Assembly (NCBI GenBank): GCA_005788145.1
Contig: SXYY01000121.1
Location: 1 to 52,073 of the forward strand
Origin: Bacteroidota bacterium
GTDB taxonomy: Bacteria; Bacteroidota; Bacteroidia; NS11-12g; UBA955
Length of the DNA: 52,073 nucleotides
Reading direction: 5' to 3'
Under the pieces are notes generated by a model. It was not told where the DNA came from and ran no database searches. It saw only the letters and a list, made by a program, of their open reading frames with translations. The position numbers and the translations under genes were made by a program. Positions 42,601 to 51,956 of the stretch are shown piece by piece (position 1 is the stretch's first letter; each line of letters starts with the position of its first letter).

Positions 42601-44719
42601 TGGGTTGCAAAAATCCTGGTCGGAAGGTGGCCGGGGCAAACGCATCGTCAAGAAAACTGCGTGGATTGGGGGTATTGCCCTCACTGTGTTGTTGGTGGCT
42701 TGGATTGCCTTGCGCGGATTCTTATTGAATTGGGCCTTCGACAAAGCTGTTGCCAAACTCGACCGCAAAGGATACTCCCTACAGTGCGAGGACAAAGGAT
42801 TCACCTACCTCTTCGGAGTGAGATTACAGGGGTTATCGCTGAACCACAAAAAACACATTGATACACTCCCAGGCAAAACCTTGTTCGCTTGCAAAGAGCT
42901 GGCCGTTGGATTGAATGTATGGAAGTTTTGGGATATCGGACTTTCGGGGTTTGAAACCAAGAACTTATCGCTGGATTTGGTAAACCTACCCAATTACTGC
43001 AATTATTGTGATTTGTTGGGCAACGATGAAAAACCTGAGGATGTTAAAACGCCGCAGCGCGATCCCATCGTGAGTCTGTTCAGACAACTCGAAAACTGGA
43101 TTGGTAAAGCACCAAATCATTTGGAAATGTCGGGCACCCGCCTATCCCTCACCGACACCACCGGTAAAATTGCATTGGAATTGCCCAATACGCTGTACCG
43201 AAACGAAGCCATCAATCTGCAACTAAAAGCGACCTCCGAAAAATTGGTCACCGATGCGCAGCGAAAAGAATACCGACGTAGACGCAAGAACGATAACGAT
43301 ACACTGCCTGCAATCTACCGGAAGCAAATAGAATTTGTGATGCAGGGCGATTTGGACAAAGACGACCTAACCGGACATGTGAGCATCAAACCCGCCAACA
43401 AACAGAAATATGTAAGTATTCCATTGGTATTGAATGGATTGGGATTCCAAAAAGCCGAATTTGAGGTATCGGAGCTGGGTGAATCTTTTGGCGCCATTCA
43501 CGCCGATTTACAGGGGGGATTTATGGGCCTACAAGTAGATGACGAACGCATTTCTGACACGTTGGTGCAAGTGGATTCCGCACACGGTAGGTTTGTTTGC
43601 GATGTAAAGGATGGTTTCTTTGAGTTGGACTCTCAAAGTACTGTGCGCATCAACCAAATATCTGCCAATGTGTTCGCCCAATACGAGGGTGGCAACAATC
43701 CCAAATATGCGCTGGGATTGTATATGCCACGATTGGCGGCAAATGCATTCTTCTCCAGCTTGCCGGTTGGCTTGTTTCGCAACATCGGCATTCCCAAAGC
43801 CACAGGAACGCTAGAATATCGCTTTCAGTTTGCCATGGAGCACGAAAAACCCCGCGATTGTGTTTTGGAAAGTCGCATGTGGCCCAGCAGCGATTTCACC
43901 ATCGTACAATGGGGCAATGTGGATCCGCGGATGATGAATGGCTCTTTCGCCTACACATATTGGGATAAAGGCGAGCCTGTTGCGCGGTTTCAGGTGGGTG
44001 GCGAGAACGGCAATTTCACGCCATTGGAATCAATCAATCAAGATTTGGTTCGATGTGTGTTGCGCAGCGAAGACCCTGATTTCTTTCATCACCAAGGGTT
44101 TTACATGGATGCTTTCCGATCCAGTATCGCCCAAAACTACCGCCAAAAACGATTTGCCCGAGGTGGTTCTACCATTTCCATGCAGCTGGTCAAGAACGTT
44201 TTCTTGGGACGCAGAAAAACCATCGCCCGGAAAGTGGAAGAAATCCTACTTACATGGTTGATGGAGCGCAGATCATTGGTGAGCAAAAACCGGATGATGG
44301 AGGTTTATTTGAATGTGATTGAATGGGGTCCGGGAATCTTTGGTGCCACCGAGGCCGCCCTATTCTATTTTCACAAACACCCAAGCGAACTCACATTGGG
44401 TGAATGCACCTTCATGGCAAGTATTATCCCCATGCCGAAAAAAGTTCGATGGTTCCTGGATTCCAATGGATGCGTAAAAAGCAACAACGGTCATTTTAGG
44501 GCGCTGAAAAATCGACTGCTCGCCAAGGACTCTGGCAGTATTGATACCGCTGTCTTTCAGGTTTGTATCCACCCGGATGCATGGAATCGCTTGAAAGGTC
44601 CGGCCAAGAAACGCGAGGACATAGAAAATCCGCTCGACGATGAAGCCGAAGAAACAGAATTACCCTTAGAAGCCATCGAAAATGAAATGGGCGTTATTGA
44701 CGACCGTTCTCGCAAATAA
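42542..44719 (+). CDS. Monofunctional GT51 peptidoglycan transglycosylase with long periplasmic N-terminal region
   Basis: 725 residues. A cytoplasmic N-terminus precedes one transmembrane helix (about 42-66). A roughly 400-residue region (about 70-480) shows beta-rich, AsmA-like character (GYSLQCEDKGFTYLFGVRLQGLSL). The GT51 glycosyltransferase domain (about 490-650) has catalytic Glu510 in RSEDPDFFHHQGF, GGSTISMQLVKNVFL, ERRSLVSKNRMMEVYLNVIEWGPGIFGA and AALFYFHKHPSELTLGE. There is no transpeptidase domain, so it polymerises glycan only. An acidic C-terminal tail ends the protein. The ATG lies within purB (59-nt overlap); an in-frame TTG 21 codons later is the alternative. Confidence 0.9.
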   Translation: MNSDKSPRITILARIQTWIDGLQKSWSEGGRGKRIVKKTAWIGGIALTVLLVAWIALRGFLLNWAFDKAVAKLDRKGYSLQCEDKGFTYLFGVRLQGLSLNHKKHIDTLPGKTLFACKELAVGLNVWKFWDIGLSGFETKNLSLDLVNLPNYCNYCDLLGNDEKPEDVKTPQRDPIVSLFRQLENWIGKAPNHLEMSGTRLSLTDTTGKIALELPNTLYRNEAINLQLKATSEKLVTDAQRKEYRRRRKNDNDTLPAIYRKQIEFVMQGDLDKDDLTGHVSIKPANKQKYVSIPLVLNGLGFQKAEFEVSELGESFGAIHADLQGGFMGLQVDDERISDTLVQVDSAHGRFVCDVKDGFFELDSQSTVRINQISANVFAQYEGGNNPKYALGLYMPRLAANAFFSSLPVGLFRNIGIPKATGTLEYRFQFAMEHEKPRDCVLESRMWPSSDFTIVQWGNVDPRMMNGSFAYTYWDKGEPVARFQVGGENGNFTPLESINQDLVRCVLRSEDPDFFHHQGFYMDAFRSSIAQNYRQKRFARGGSTISMQLVKNVFLGRRKTIARKVEEILLTWLMERRSLVSKNRMMEVYLNVIEWGPGIFGATEAALFYFHKHPSELTLGECTFMASIIPMPKKVRWFLDSNGCVKSNNGHFRALKNRLLAKDSGSIDTAVFQVCIHPDAWNRLKGPAKKREDIENPLDDEAEETELPLEAIENEMGVIDDRSRK

Positions 44720-44830
44720 ATATGCCTTTTTGACGCCATTCGCCCCGTTTTGTGCGAAATTTTAACGACATTTTGACACGATTTTTCACAAATATCTGAA
44801 TGGAATCTTATTTGAGCCAACGCTAGCATC

Positions 44831-47422
44831 ATGAATTTACAACAATTTACCATCAAAGCACAGGACACGTTGTCAAAAGCCCAGCAGCTAGCTATCGCAA
44901 ACAAGCACCAAGCGATGGAGCCGACGCACTTGTTGCTGGCCATGATATCGGAGGATGAGGAGACATTGCAATTTATTGCAGGAAAGTTGGGGGCAAATCT
45001 CACACGCATCGAGCAGGCTGCCCAAGCCCAATTGCAATCACTTCCCAAAGTAGAGGGTGGACAGGTATATTTATCACAGGCATTGAACGCGGTGACAGTT
45101 GCTGCGGAAAAGGCGATGACCGAAATGAAGGACGATTTCATCACCAATGAGCACTTTTTGGTGGGCATCCTTGAAGGCAAAGAACATGCGGCCAGTATCA
45201 TGAAGGATGCGGGTATCAAACGCGCTGATTTAATCAAAGCGATTCAAGCTTTGCGTGGCGGAGCAAAAGTGAGTTCTCAAACCGATGAAAACCAATTCAA
45301 TTCACTCAAAAAGTTTGCGCTCAACCTAAACCAAATGGCCCGTGAGGGAAAACTGGACCCCGTCATTGGCAGGGACGAGGAAATCCGTCGAGTGCTGCAA
45401 ATCCTGTCGCGCAGAACCAAGAACAACCCCGTTTTGATCGGTGAACCCGGTGTGGGTAAAACTGCCATTGCTGAGGGTCTTGCCATGCGTATCATTCGTG
45501 GGGATGTGCCAGAGAATTTAAAATCAAAAGTCATTTACAGCCTCGATTTGGGGGCCTTGGTGGCTGGTGCAAAATACAAGGGCGAATTTGAAGAGCGATT
45601 GAAATCGGTGGTGAAAGAAGTAACCGGTGCTGCCGGTGAGGTGGTTCTATTCATTGACGAAATCCACACATTGGTGGGCGCTGGACGCAGTGAGGGGGCC
45701 ATGGATGCTGCCAACATTTTGAAACCCGCTTTGGCTCGTGGCGAATTGCGGGCGATTGGAGCAACAACATTGGCGGAATACCAAAAGTATATCGAAACCG
45801 ACAAAGCCTTGGAACGCCGTTTCCAAAAAGTATTGGTGGAAGAACCCGATACACAGGAGGCCATTTCCATCTTGCGCGGTTTGAAGGAGCGATATGAAGT
45901 ACACCACAAGGTGCGGATTAAAGACGAAGCGATTATCTCTGCCGTTGAAATGAGTCAGCGATACATCAACGATCGATTCCTGCCCGATAAGGCCATTGAC
46001 TTGCTGGATGAAGCCGCGTCTAAGCTGCGATTGGAAATGGACTCAGTTCCGGAAGAACTCGATGAAATGAACCGCAAAATCATGCAGTTGGAAATCGAAC
46101 GAGAGGCCATCAAGCGGGAAAGTGACAACGCGAAGTTGACCAAGTTGAATGAAGAAATCGCCAACTTGAGTGAAAAACGCAATGCACTCAATGCCCAATG
46201 GGAGAATGAGAAAGGCGTTCTATCACAAATCCAACAGAAAAAAGCCGCGATTGAGTCCTTGAAAATCGAAGCCGACCAAGCGGAACGCGACGGCAACTAC
46301 GGACGTGTGGCTGAAATCCGCTACGGCCTGATCAAAAAGAACGAGGAAGACCTCTTTTCGTTGAGTTTGAAATTGGGCGATGCCCGCAGTGGGCAGCTCA
46401 TGGTAAAACAAGAAGTGGATGCGGAGGACATCGCCGAGGTTGTGAGTCGCTGGACAGGCATCCCCGTGAACCGCATGTTACAGAGTGAACGCGAAAAACT
46501 GCTCACCCTTGAACAAGAATTGCACAAGCGTGTGGTGGGACAAGAAGAGGCCATCGCCGCCCTATCCAATGCCATTCGCCGAAGTCGGGCCGGATTGCAA
46601 GACCCCAAAAAACCCATCGGAAGCTTTATTTTCTTGGGAACAACGGGGGTTGGAAAAACTGAGGTCGCCAAAGCACTGGCTGAGTTCTTGTTTAATACCG
46701 ACCAAGCCATGGTGCGGATCGACATGAGCGAATACCAAGAGAAACACACTGTGAGTCGATTGGTGGGTGCCCCTCCAGGTTATGTAGGGTATGATGAGGG
46801 CGGACAATTAACGGAGGCCATTCGTCGCAAGCCGTATAGTGTGGTGTTGTTGGATGAGATTGAGAAAGCGCATCCTGATGTATTCAATATCTTGTTGCAA
46901 GTTTTGGATGACGGTCGATTAACCGACAACAAAGGCAGAACGGCCAATTTTAGGAATACGATCATCATCATGACAAGCAATTTGGGCTCTGAGGTGATCC
47001 GCGAGCGTTTTGAGCACATTGACACGGGGGACCGCGATGCGATTGTTGCCGGTGCCAAAAGCGATGTTTTTGAGTTGCTCAAGCGCAGCATTCGTCCCGA
47101 ATTCTTGAACCGAATCGATGAGGTGGTGATGTTTGAGCCACTGGGCCGCGATGAAATTCATCAGATTGTAGAACTGCAATTAAAGATGGTTGTCGCGCGA
47201 TTGAAAGAAAACGGCATTGAATTAACCATTAGTAGAGATGCCATTGATTGGTTGTCTCAGTTGGGTTACGACCCGCAATTTGGCGCTAGGCCTTTGAAGC
47301 GGGTGATTCAGAAGCGGGTACTGGATGAATTGAGCAAACAAATTCTGATGGGCAAACTTTCAAACCACGGCAAAGTTCACATTGATTTGGCGGGTTCTGA
47401 ATTGATTTTTGAAGGCGTTTGA
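44831..47422 (+). CDS. clpB: Chaperone ClpB (Hsp100 disaggregase)
   Basis: Resolubilises aggregated proteins together with DnaK. 863 residues, full length: the Clp N-domain (about 1-145), AAA1 with Walker A GEPGVGKTA (about 205), and the coiled-coil M-domain (about 405-525, MQLEIEREAIKRESDNAKLTKL) that separates ClpB from ClpA. AAA2 follows with Walker A GTTGVGKTE (about 604), and the C-terminal domain has GYDPQFGARPLKRVIQ. The 111-nt upstream gap shows no CIRCE element and no perfect TAnnTTTG. Confidence 0.97.
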   Translation: MNLQQFTIKAQDTLSKAQQLAIANKHQAMEPTHLLLAMISEDEETLQFIAGKLGANLTRIEQAAQAQLQSLPKVEGGQVYLSQALNAVTVAAEKAMTEMKDDFITNEHFLVGILEGKEHAASIMKDAGIKRADLIKAIQALRGGAKVSSQTDENQFNSLKKFALNLNQMAREGKLDPVIGRDEEIRRVLQILSRRTKNNPVLIGEPGVGKTAIAEGLAMRIIRGDVPENLKSKVIYSLDLGALVAGAKYKGEFEERLKSVVKEVTGAAGEVVLFIDEIHTLVGAGRSEGAMDAANILKPALARGELRAIGATTLAEYQKYIETDKALERRFQKVLVEEPDTQEAISILRGLKERYEVHHKVRIKDEAIISAVEMSQRYINDRFLPDKAIDLLDEAASKLRLEMDSVPEELDEMNRKIMQLEIEREAIKRESDNAKLTKLNEEIANLSEKRNALNAQWENEKGVLSQIQQKKAAIESLKIEADQAERDGNYGRVAEIRYGLIKKNEEDLFSLSLKLGDARSGQLMVKQEVDAEDIAEVVSRWTGIPVNRMLQSEREKLLTLEQELHKRVVGQEEAIAALSNAIRRSRAGLQDPKKPIGSFIFLGTTGVGKTEVAKALAEFLFNTDQAMVRIDMSEYQEKHTVSRLVGAPPGYVGYDEGGQLTEAIRRKPYSVVLLDEIEKAHPDVFNILLQVLDDGRLTDNKGRTANFRNTIIIMTSNLGSEVIRERFEHIDTGDRDAIVAGAKSDVFELLKRSIRPEFLNRIDEVVMFEPLGRDEIHQIVELQLKMVVARLKENGIELTISRDAIDWLSQLGYDPQFGARPLKRVIQKRVLDELSKQILMGKLSNHGKVHIDLAGSELIFEGV

Positions 47423-47496
47423 TAGACCACCCTAGGTAATTGCGGAATTCGCGAACTTTGGCAAACGATTTGCAATGTTCGTTCGTCTTCACAACC

Positions 47497-48462
47497 ATGC
47501 AGCCAATCAGAAATTCCCATCAAATCATACTATCGTTACTCGCGATGATCTTCGCGGCGTTTCCATTGGCTTCAGCACAAACCATACCGGCGCCCAAAAT
47601 CAACCCGGCATTAACCGCAGACGGATTAAAACCCGATACCCTCTACCCTGTTTCTAATTTGGTGAAGGACCGCAGATTTGTGTATCAACTGATTACCCAG
47701 GAGTACATCACCAATGAGAATGACTATTTCTTGGATATCAAATTGGATACGTGCTTTTTGATTTTTACGGCCATGGAAGGAGAGCGCATGTTCAAGATGG
47801 TCTATTCTGCAGATGAATTCGGCGCTAAACCGTGGCCTCGGGCCAATGGACTACAAACCTTGCCGTTTGAAATTCGCTTCACTGATCGAGGCGCAATTGA
47901 GGAGTTGACCAACTGGAAAGTTCACCGTGACGCCATGATGACCTCGTTGTCGGTCCAAGCCCAAAACAAAATCATCACCTCAGAGGAATTCGACCAACAG
48001 CGATTGAAGTTAAACAACGAGAAAATCATGCGCAGGTTGGCCATGGAGGATTTGATGTATCTGTTTGAATTGAGCGATGATTCCATCAGAGAGGATGGGG
48101 AATACATTCGGATCAAACCCGTTCGTTCACCTTTCAGTGGGGAGGACATTTATTTACAGGGAAATTTGATTACGGAACGATTGCCAGGCACCAAAAATTC
48201 GGTCAAATTTTTGACGAAAAATGCCGCAGGGGTGCACGAAAAACCCATCTTATTGGCTGAGTGCAACGAGTACGCTATGGCTGCGAGCGACGGAACGCAA
48301 CCAATTACCGAAATTCAGCGGGTTGGCTTAAACAACGAGGTTGAGTATCAATACAACTTGTTACAAAAGGTCATGTCGCGCGTAATTTTCGCCGATGTCT
48401 TGGCGATCAATTTCCAATCACGAGGGAACATCCGAACCTATTCGTTGTGGGATAGGAAATAG
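47497..48462 (+). CDS. Secreted protein of unknown function
   Basis: 321 residues from the ATG at 47497, which gives a signal peptide (about 10-30, LSLLAMIFAAFPLASAQ). The mature protein mixes beta strands and charged helices (RFVYQLITQEYITNENDYFLDIKLDTCFLIF; SVQAQNKIITSEEFDQQRLKLN) and ends SLWDRK. I recognise no domain, lipobox or T9SS sorting signal. It is probably periplasmic and monocistronic, lying between clpB and a terminator shared with the convergent rplT operon. Confidence 0.8.
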   Translation: MQPIRNSHQIILSLLAMIFAAFPLASAQTIPAPKINPALTADGLKPDTLYPVSNLVKDRRFVYQLITQEYITNENDYFLDIKLDTCFLIFTAMEGERMFKMVYSADEFGAKPWPRANGLQTLPFEIRFTDRGAIEELTNWKVHRDAMMTSLSVQAQNKIITSEEFDQQRLKLNNEKIMRRLAMEDLMYLFELSDDSIREDGEYIRIKPVRSPFSGEDIYLQGNLITERLPGTKNSVKFLTKNAAGVHEKPILLAECNEYAMAASDGTQPITEIQRVGLNNEVEYQYNLLQKVMSRVIFADVLAINFQSRGNIRTYSLWDRK

Positions 48463-48466
48463 GCAC

Positions 48467-48498
48467 AAAAAAAGCCCTTCGAACGAAGGGCTTTTTTA
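48467..48498. terminator. Bidirectional terminator between the secreted-protein gene and rplT
   Basis: Stem GCCCTTC / GAAGGGC with a GAAC loop, flanked by an A-run on the left and a T-run on the right, so it works on both strands. It serves two convergent transcripts: the plus-strand gene ending at 48462 and the rplT operon ending at 48517. Confidence 0.92.
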
Positions 48499-48516
48499 TT
48501 TCAGAATCAGGAGGGA

Positions 48517-48867
48517 TTAACCGTTCATGATTTGATCGAAGATGGCTTTGAAGCCAGCAGGATCGTTCATGGCCAAATCGGCAAGTACTTTACGGTTGAT
48601 TTCCAATGCGCTGGTGTTAAGTTTGCCCATGAATTGGCTGTAGCTAACTCCGTTCAAACGACAAGCGGCATTGATACGAACGATCCACAATGCGCGAAAT
48701 TCGCGTTTTTTCACACGACGATCGCGGTAGGCATAGGTTAAACCTTTTTCTACGGCGTTCTTGGCAACGGTCCAAACGTTTTTACGACGACCAAAGTAAC
48801 CTTTGGCGAGTTTGAGGGTCTTTTTGCGGCGAGCTTTACTCGCAACGTGATTGACTGATCTTGGCAT
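48517..48867 (-). CDS. rplT: 50S ribosomal protein L20
   Basis: 116 residues starting PRSVNHVASKARRKKTLKLAKGYFGRRKN, with RAARDRRxKKREFR-like YRDRRVKKREFRALWIVRINAACR, typical of bL20. It is the last gene of thrS-infC-rpmI-rplT. L20 represses its own operon in several bacteria; whether that happens here cannot be judged from the 77-nt gap before it. Confidence 0.98.
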   Translation of the reverse strand: MPRSVNHVASKARRKKTLKLAKGYFGRRKNVWTVAKNAVEKGLTYAYRDRRVKKREFRALWIVRINAACRLNGVSYSQFMGKLNTSALEINRKVLADLAMNDPAGFKAIFDQIMNG

Positions 48868-48944
48868 AGTATTTTAGTTTAATGGCTTGAGCGGCTATCT
48901 ATTGCAATGGCGCTTTTGTGCTCCGGCCAGGTTTGTTTTTGAGT

Positions 48945-49145
48945 TTATTTTCCGAGGCGAAGCATGAATTTCACGTTGCTCATGTTGGTTTCATCCACAA
49001 TGGCATCATGACCCAAGGCGCGCTTGCGCTTGGTTGATTTCTTGGTCAAAATGTGATTTTTGAATGCTTTGGCTCTCTTTACTTTTCCAGAACCGGTTAC
49101 TGTGAACCTTTTCTTGGCGCTGGAATTGGTTTTCATTTTAGGCAT
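48945..49145 (-). CDS. rpmI: 50S ribosomal protein L35
   Basis: 66 residues, basic, beginning PKMKTNSSAKKRFTVTGSGK and continuing KRAKAFKNHILTKKSTKRKR as in bL35. Located between infC (25-nt gap) and rplT in the conserved order. Confidence 0.98.
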   Translation of the reverse strand: MPKMKTNSSAKKRFTVTGSGKVKRAKAFKNHILTKKSTKRKRALGHDAIVDETNMSNVKFMLRLGK

Positions 49146-49170
49146 ATCCTGAATTCTTAATTTTTCTGTT

Positions 49171-49725
49171 TTATTTTTTCACTTTTGGCGCCAAAATGAT
49201 GGCAACTTTTTTTCCTTCTTCTTTGGGCTCAGACTCCAACTTGGCATATCCTTCGTCGATCAGTACATTGGCGTACCCCATCAACAAATCAATACCACGT
49301 TGCTTATAGATGATGCTACGACCGCGGAAAAACACATACGCACGCACTTTGTGACCTTGCTCCAAGAAATGCTTGGAATGTTTGATTTTGAAATCAACAT
49401 CATGATCATCCGTATTTGGTCCGAATCGAATTTCTTTGATTTCTTGTTTCACCGCATTGGCCTTAATCTCTTTCTGCTTTTTCTTTTGCTCGTACAAGAA
49501 TTTCTTGTAATCCACAATCTTACATACTGGAGGATCGGCATTGGGAGAAATTTCTACCAGGTCGAAACCCAACTCATAAGCCACCTCCAATGCTTTTGCA
49601 GTGGGGTACACATCCACAGGCATATATTCTCCTACCACCCGCACCATGGGGGCAGTAATGAGCTCATTGATCTTGTGGAGAGCTTCCTTTTTGACGAACG
49701 GTCTTCTACTATATCCTGGTTTCAT
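49171..49725 (-). CDS. infC: Translation initiation factor IF-3
   Basis: 184 residues with the N-domain (INELITAPMVRVVGE ... AYELGFDLVEISPNADPPVCKIVDYKKFLYEQKKKQKE) and the C-domain (IRFGPNTDDHDVDFKIKHSKHFLEQGHKV). Bacteria often use a rare start such as AUU for infC to allow autocontrol. Here an ATG at 49725 gives the expected N-terminus and overlaps the end of thrS by 17 nt, so coupling to thrS translation may replace rare-codon control. Confidence 0.96.
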   Translation of the reverse strand: MKPGYSRRPFVKKEALHKINELITAPMVRVVGEYMPVDVYPTAKALEVAYELGFDLVEISPNADPPVCKIVDYKKFLYEQKKKQKEIKANAVKQEIKEIRFGPNTDDHDVDFKIKHSKHFLEQGHKVRAYVFFRGRSIIYKQRGIDLLMGYANVLIDEGYAKLESEPKEEGKKVAIILAPKVKK

Positions 49726-51634
49726 CTATCAATATATCAGCCAATTGCTGAATTCCCATCGCACCCAAATCGAGACCACCGTGCTTCCGAACTGATACTA
49801 ATTGTTCGTTGGCTTCCTTCTCTCCCACAATCAACATGTAGGGGATTTTGGCGATTTCGGCATCACGGATTTTCTTACCCGCTTTCTCGGCCCGAGTGTC
49901 CAAGGAGGCGCGAATATCGTGCTTTTTTAAGAAATTAACAACACTTTCAGCGTATTCTATGTATTTATCACTAATCGGCAACACCACAACTTGCTTGGGT
50001 GCCAACCACGTCGGGAAATTCCCAGCATAATGCTCCAAAAGGAAACCGATGAATCGCTCATGCGTACTCAATGGTGCCCTGTGGATGATGATGGGTCTCT
50101 CCTTCTCGTTTTTCTCGTTGATGAAACTCAAATCAAAACGCTCTGCTTGGGCAAAATCTACTTGGTTTGTGGCCAATGTAAACTCTCTACCAATGGCACT
50201 CCAAACTTGAATGTCGATTTTGGGACCGTAGAAGGCCGCTTCATCTTCGACTTCCACATAGCTCACACCCATGCTTTGCAAAACCTTGCGCACCATGTTC
50301 TCGGTCTTCTCCCAAAGCTCGGGCATGTCGATGTATTTCTGGCCCAACTTCTCTGGGTTGTGTTTGGAGAATCGCATCACATACTTGTCGATACCAAACT
50401 TTTCAAAATATTTCAAATAGAGTGCGTTCACCCCTTTGAATTCTTCCTCAAACTGCTCTTCAGTGCAATAGATGTGGGCATCGTTCATCTGCAAACTGCG
50501 CACGCGCATCAGACCAAATAATTCCCCACTCTGCTCATAACGGTAACAGGTTCCGTATTCTGCGAATCGCAATGGCAATTCCTTGTACGTATGCGGTAGT
50601 GCTTTGAAAATCTTGTGGTGATGGGGACAATTCATGGCCTTCAGATAATATTTCTCTCCATCGATTTCCATTGGAGGAAACATACTGTCTGCGTAGTAAG
50701 GTAAGTGTCCGCTTTTCAAGTACATACTCTCCTTGGCAATGTGTGGTGATTTCACACGCTGATATCCCGCTTCATTCTCGGTTTGCTTCGCGTATGCTTC
50801 CAACGCTTCAATAATGATTCCACCATTGGGCAACCACAACGGCAATCCTGGTCCCACATCGTCATCAAACGTGTAGATTTCCAATTCTTTGCCCAATTTG
50901 CGGTGATCGCGCTTTTTTGCCTCTTCTATTCGCTCTAGGTGTTCATCCAATTCCGATTTCTTCGGAAAAGTTACACCATAGATGCGCGTCAACTGTTTGT
51001 TCTTTTCATTTCCACGCCAGTAGGCTCCGGCGGTGTTTAGCAACTTTACTGCCTTGATGTGGCCGGTATGGGGAATGTGTGGACCGCGACACAAATCGGT
51101 AAAATTGCCTTGTTCATAAAAGGTTATGCTACCATCCTGCAAGTCTTGCAACAATTCCAATTTGTAGGGATCGCCTTTATCTGTAAAATACGCAATGGCA
51201 TCGGCCTTGGACACCTCTTTACGGACAAACGCACTGTTGCTTTTGGCCAGTTCAAGCATCTTTTTTTCCAAAGCATCAAAAGCCTCTGAGGAAAAATGCG
51301 TGTCACCAAAATCAACGTCGTAGTAAAATCCTTGTTCAACAGGCGGGCCAATCGCCAACTTCACGCCGGGAAACATCGCTTCCAACGCTTCAGCCATCAA
51401 ATGTGCACTTGAATGCCAATAGGTTTGCTGTCCTTCTTTGTCCTTCCACGTCAACAACTGCAACGTAACATCTTGATGAATTGGGCGGTTGGCATCCCAA
51501 ACCTCCTTATCGACTTTGGCGGCGAGGACGTTACGGGCCAAACCTTCAGAGATCGACAGGGCCACATCCATGGGCGACGATCCTGATGGGTAGCTTCGAA
51601 CGGCTCCGTCTGGAAAGGTTATGTTAATTTGCAT
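49709..51634 (-). CDS. thrS: Threonyl-tRNA synthetase
   Basis: Charges tRNA-Thr. 641 residues from the ATG at 51634 (MQINITFPDGAVRSYPSG); a longer reading with MPPCLL would cross the promoter region. Domains in order are TGS (about 1-62), the HxxxH editing domain (HSSAHLMAEAL, about 72), and the class II core with zinc ligands in MNCPHHH and further His residues. Motif 2 (RYEQSGELFGLMRVRSLQMNDAHIY), motif 3 (HRAPLSTHERFIGFLLEHYAG) and the anticodon-binding C-terminus complete it. It is first in thrS-infC-rpmI-rplT. Confidence 0.98.
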   Translation of the reverse strand: MQINITFPDGAVRSYPSGSSPMDVALSISEGLARNVLAAKVDKEVWDANRPIHQDVTLQLLTWKDKEGQQTYWHSSAHLMAEALEAMFPGVKLAIGPPVEQGFYYDVDFGDTHFSSEAFDALEKKMLELAKSNSAFVRKEVSKADAIAYFTDKGDPYKLELLQDLQDGSITFYEQGNFTDLCRGPHIPHTGHIKAVKLLNTAGAYWRGNEKNKQLTRIYGVTFPKKSELDEHLERIEEAKKRDHRKLGKELEIYTFDDDVGPGLPLWLPNGGIIIEALEAYAKQTENEAGYQRVKSPHIAKESMYLKSGHLPYYADSMFPPMEIDGEKYYLKAMNCPHHHKIFKALPHTYKELPLRFAEYGTCYRYEQSGELFGLMRVRSLQMNDAHIYCTEEQFEEEFKGVNALYLKYFEKFGIDKYVMRFSKHNPEKLGQKYIDMPELWEKTENMVRKVLQSMGVSYVEVEDEAAFYGPKIDIQVWSAIGREFTLATNQVDFAQAERFDLSFINEKNEKERPIIIHRAPLSTHERFIGFLLEHYAGNFPTWLAPKQVVVLPISDKYIEYAESVVNFLKKHDIRASLDTRAEKAGKKIRDAEIAKIPYMLIVGEKEANEQLVSVRKHGGLDLGAMGIQQLADILIDETRI

Positions 51635-51658
51635 TGCGATTGATAGTAAACAAGGTGG

Positions 51659-51666
51659 CAAAAATA
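51659..51666 (-). promoter_or_regulatory. -7 promoter element (TATTTTTG) of thrS-infC-rpmI-rplT
   Basis: A perfect TAnnTTTG match on the minus strand, 25 nt before the thrS ATG. No TTG at 19-20 nt spacing. No T-box or threonine-operator fold fits the roughly 20-nt leader. Confidence 0.5.
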
Positions 51667-51733
51667 CTGAAAGGATTTGGGATTTAAAGGGAGAAAGATT
51701 TGGGATTTTTACGAAATTCTTTTGGACGCGAAC

Positions 51734-51764
51734 TTGTAAGAGATAATTCCGACTCCTATATTTG
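51734..51764 (+). promoter_or_regulatory. Promoter of tRNA-Ser
   Basis: TTG at 51734-51736, a 20-nt spacer and TATATTTG at 51757-51764, a good Bacteroidota promoter, 11 nt before the mature tRNA 5' end. Confidence 0.75.
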
Positions 51765-51774
51765 CAGCCCCATT

Positions 51775-51861
51775 GGTGAGGTGGGTGAGTGGCTTAAACC
51801 ACCAGTTTGCTAAACTGACGAACGGGAAACTGTTCCGGGGGTTCGAATCCCCCCCTCACCG
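51775..51861 (+). tRNA. tRNA-Ser(GCU)
   Basis: An 87-nt class II cloverleaf: acceptor GGTGAGG/CCTCACC with discriminator G, a D-arm with GTGAGTGGCTTAAACC, anticodon GCT at 51809-51811, a long variable arm (GAACGGGAAACTGTTC) and T-loop TTCGAAT. It reads AGC/AGU. The 3' CCA is not encoded (GCAAA follows), in contrast to the tRNA-Leu in this window, which does encode CCA. Confidence 0.97.
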
Positions 51862-51866
51862 CAAAT

Positions 51867-51900
51867 AAAAGGCCTCGTCTGTGACGAGGCCTTTTTGTTT
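51867..51900 (+). terminator. Rho-independent terminator after tRNA-Ser
   Basis: A long perfect stem (AAAGGCCTCGTC with its complement, TGT loop) ending in TTTTTGTTTT, starting 6 nt after the tRNA. It can also serve the minus-strand gene ending at 51957. Confidence 0.92.
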
Positions 51901-51956
51901 TCAAATAGTTCTGGCGAATTTTATAATACAACCAGATTCAGCTTCTACTCAACTCA

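Noticed and set aside
44557..45237. A 226-codon minus-strand frame bridging the transglycosylase and clpB
   Set aside because: It spans two conserved plus-strand genes and their promoter gap; Ser/Ala/Cys-rich composition typical of an antisense shadow.
51659..51774. T-box or other amino-acid-sensing leader for thrS
   Set aside because: The distance from the -7 element to the ATG leaves only about 20 nt of leader, too short for such structures.
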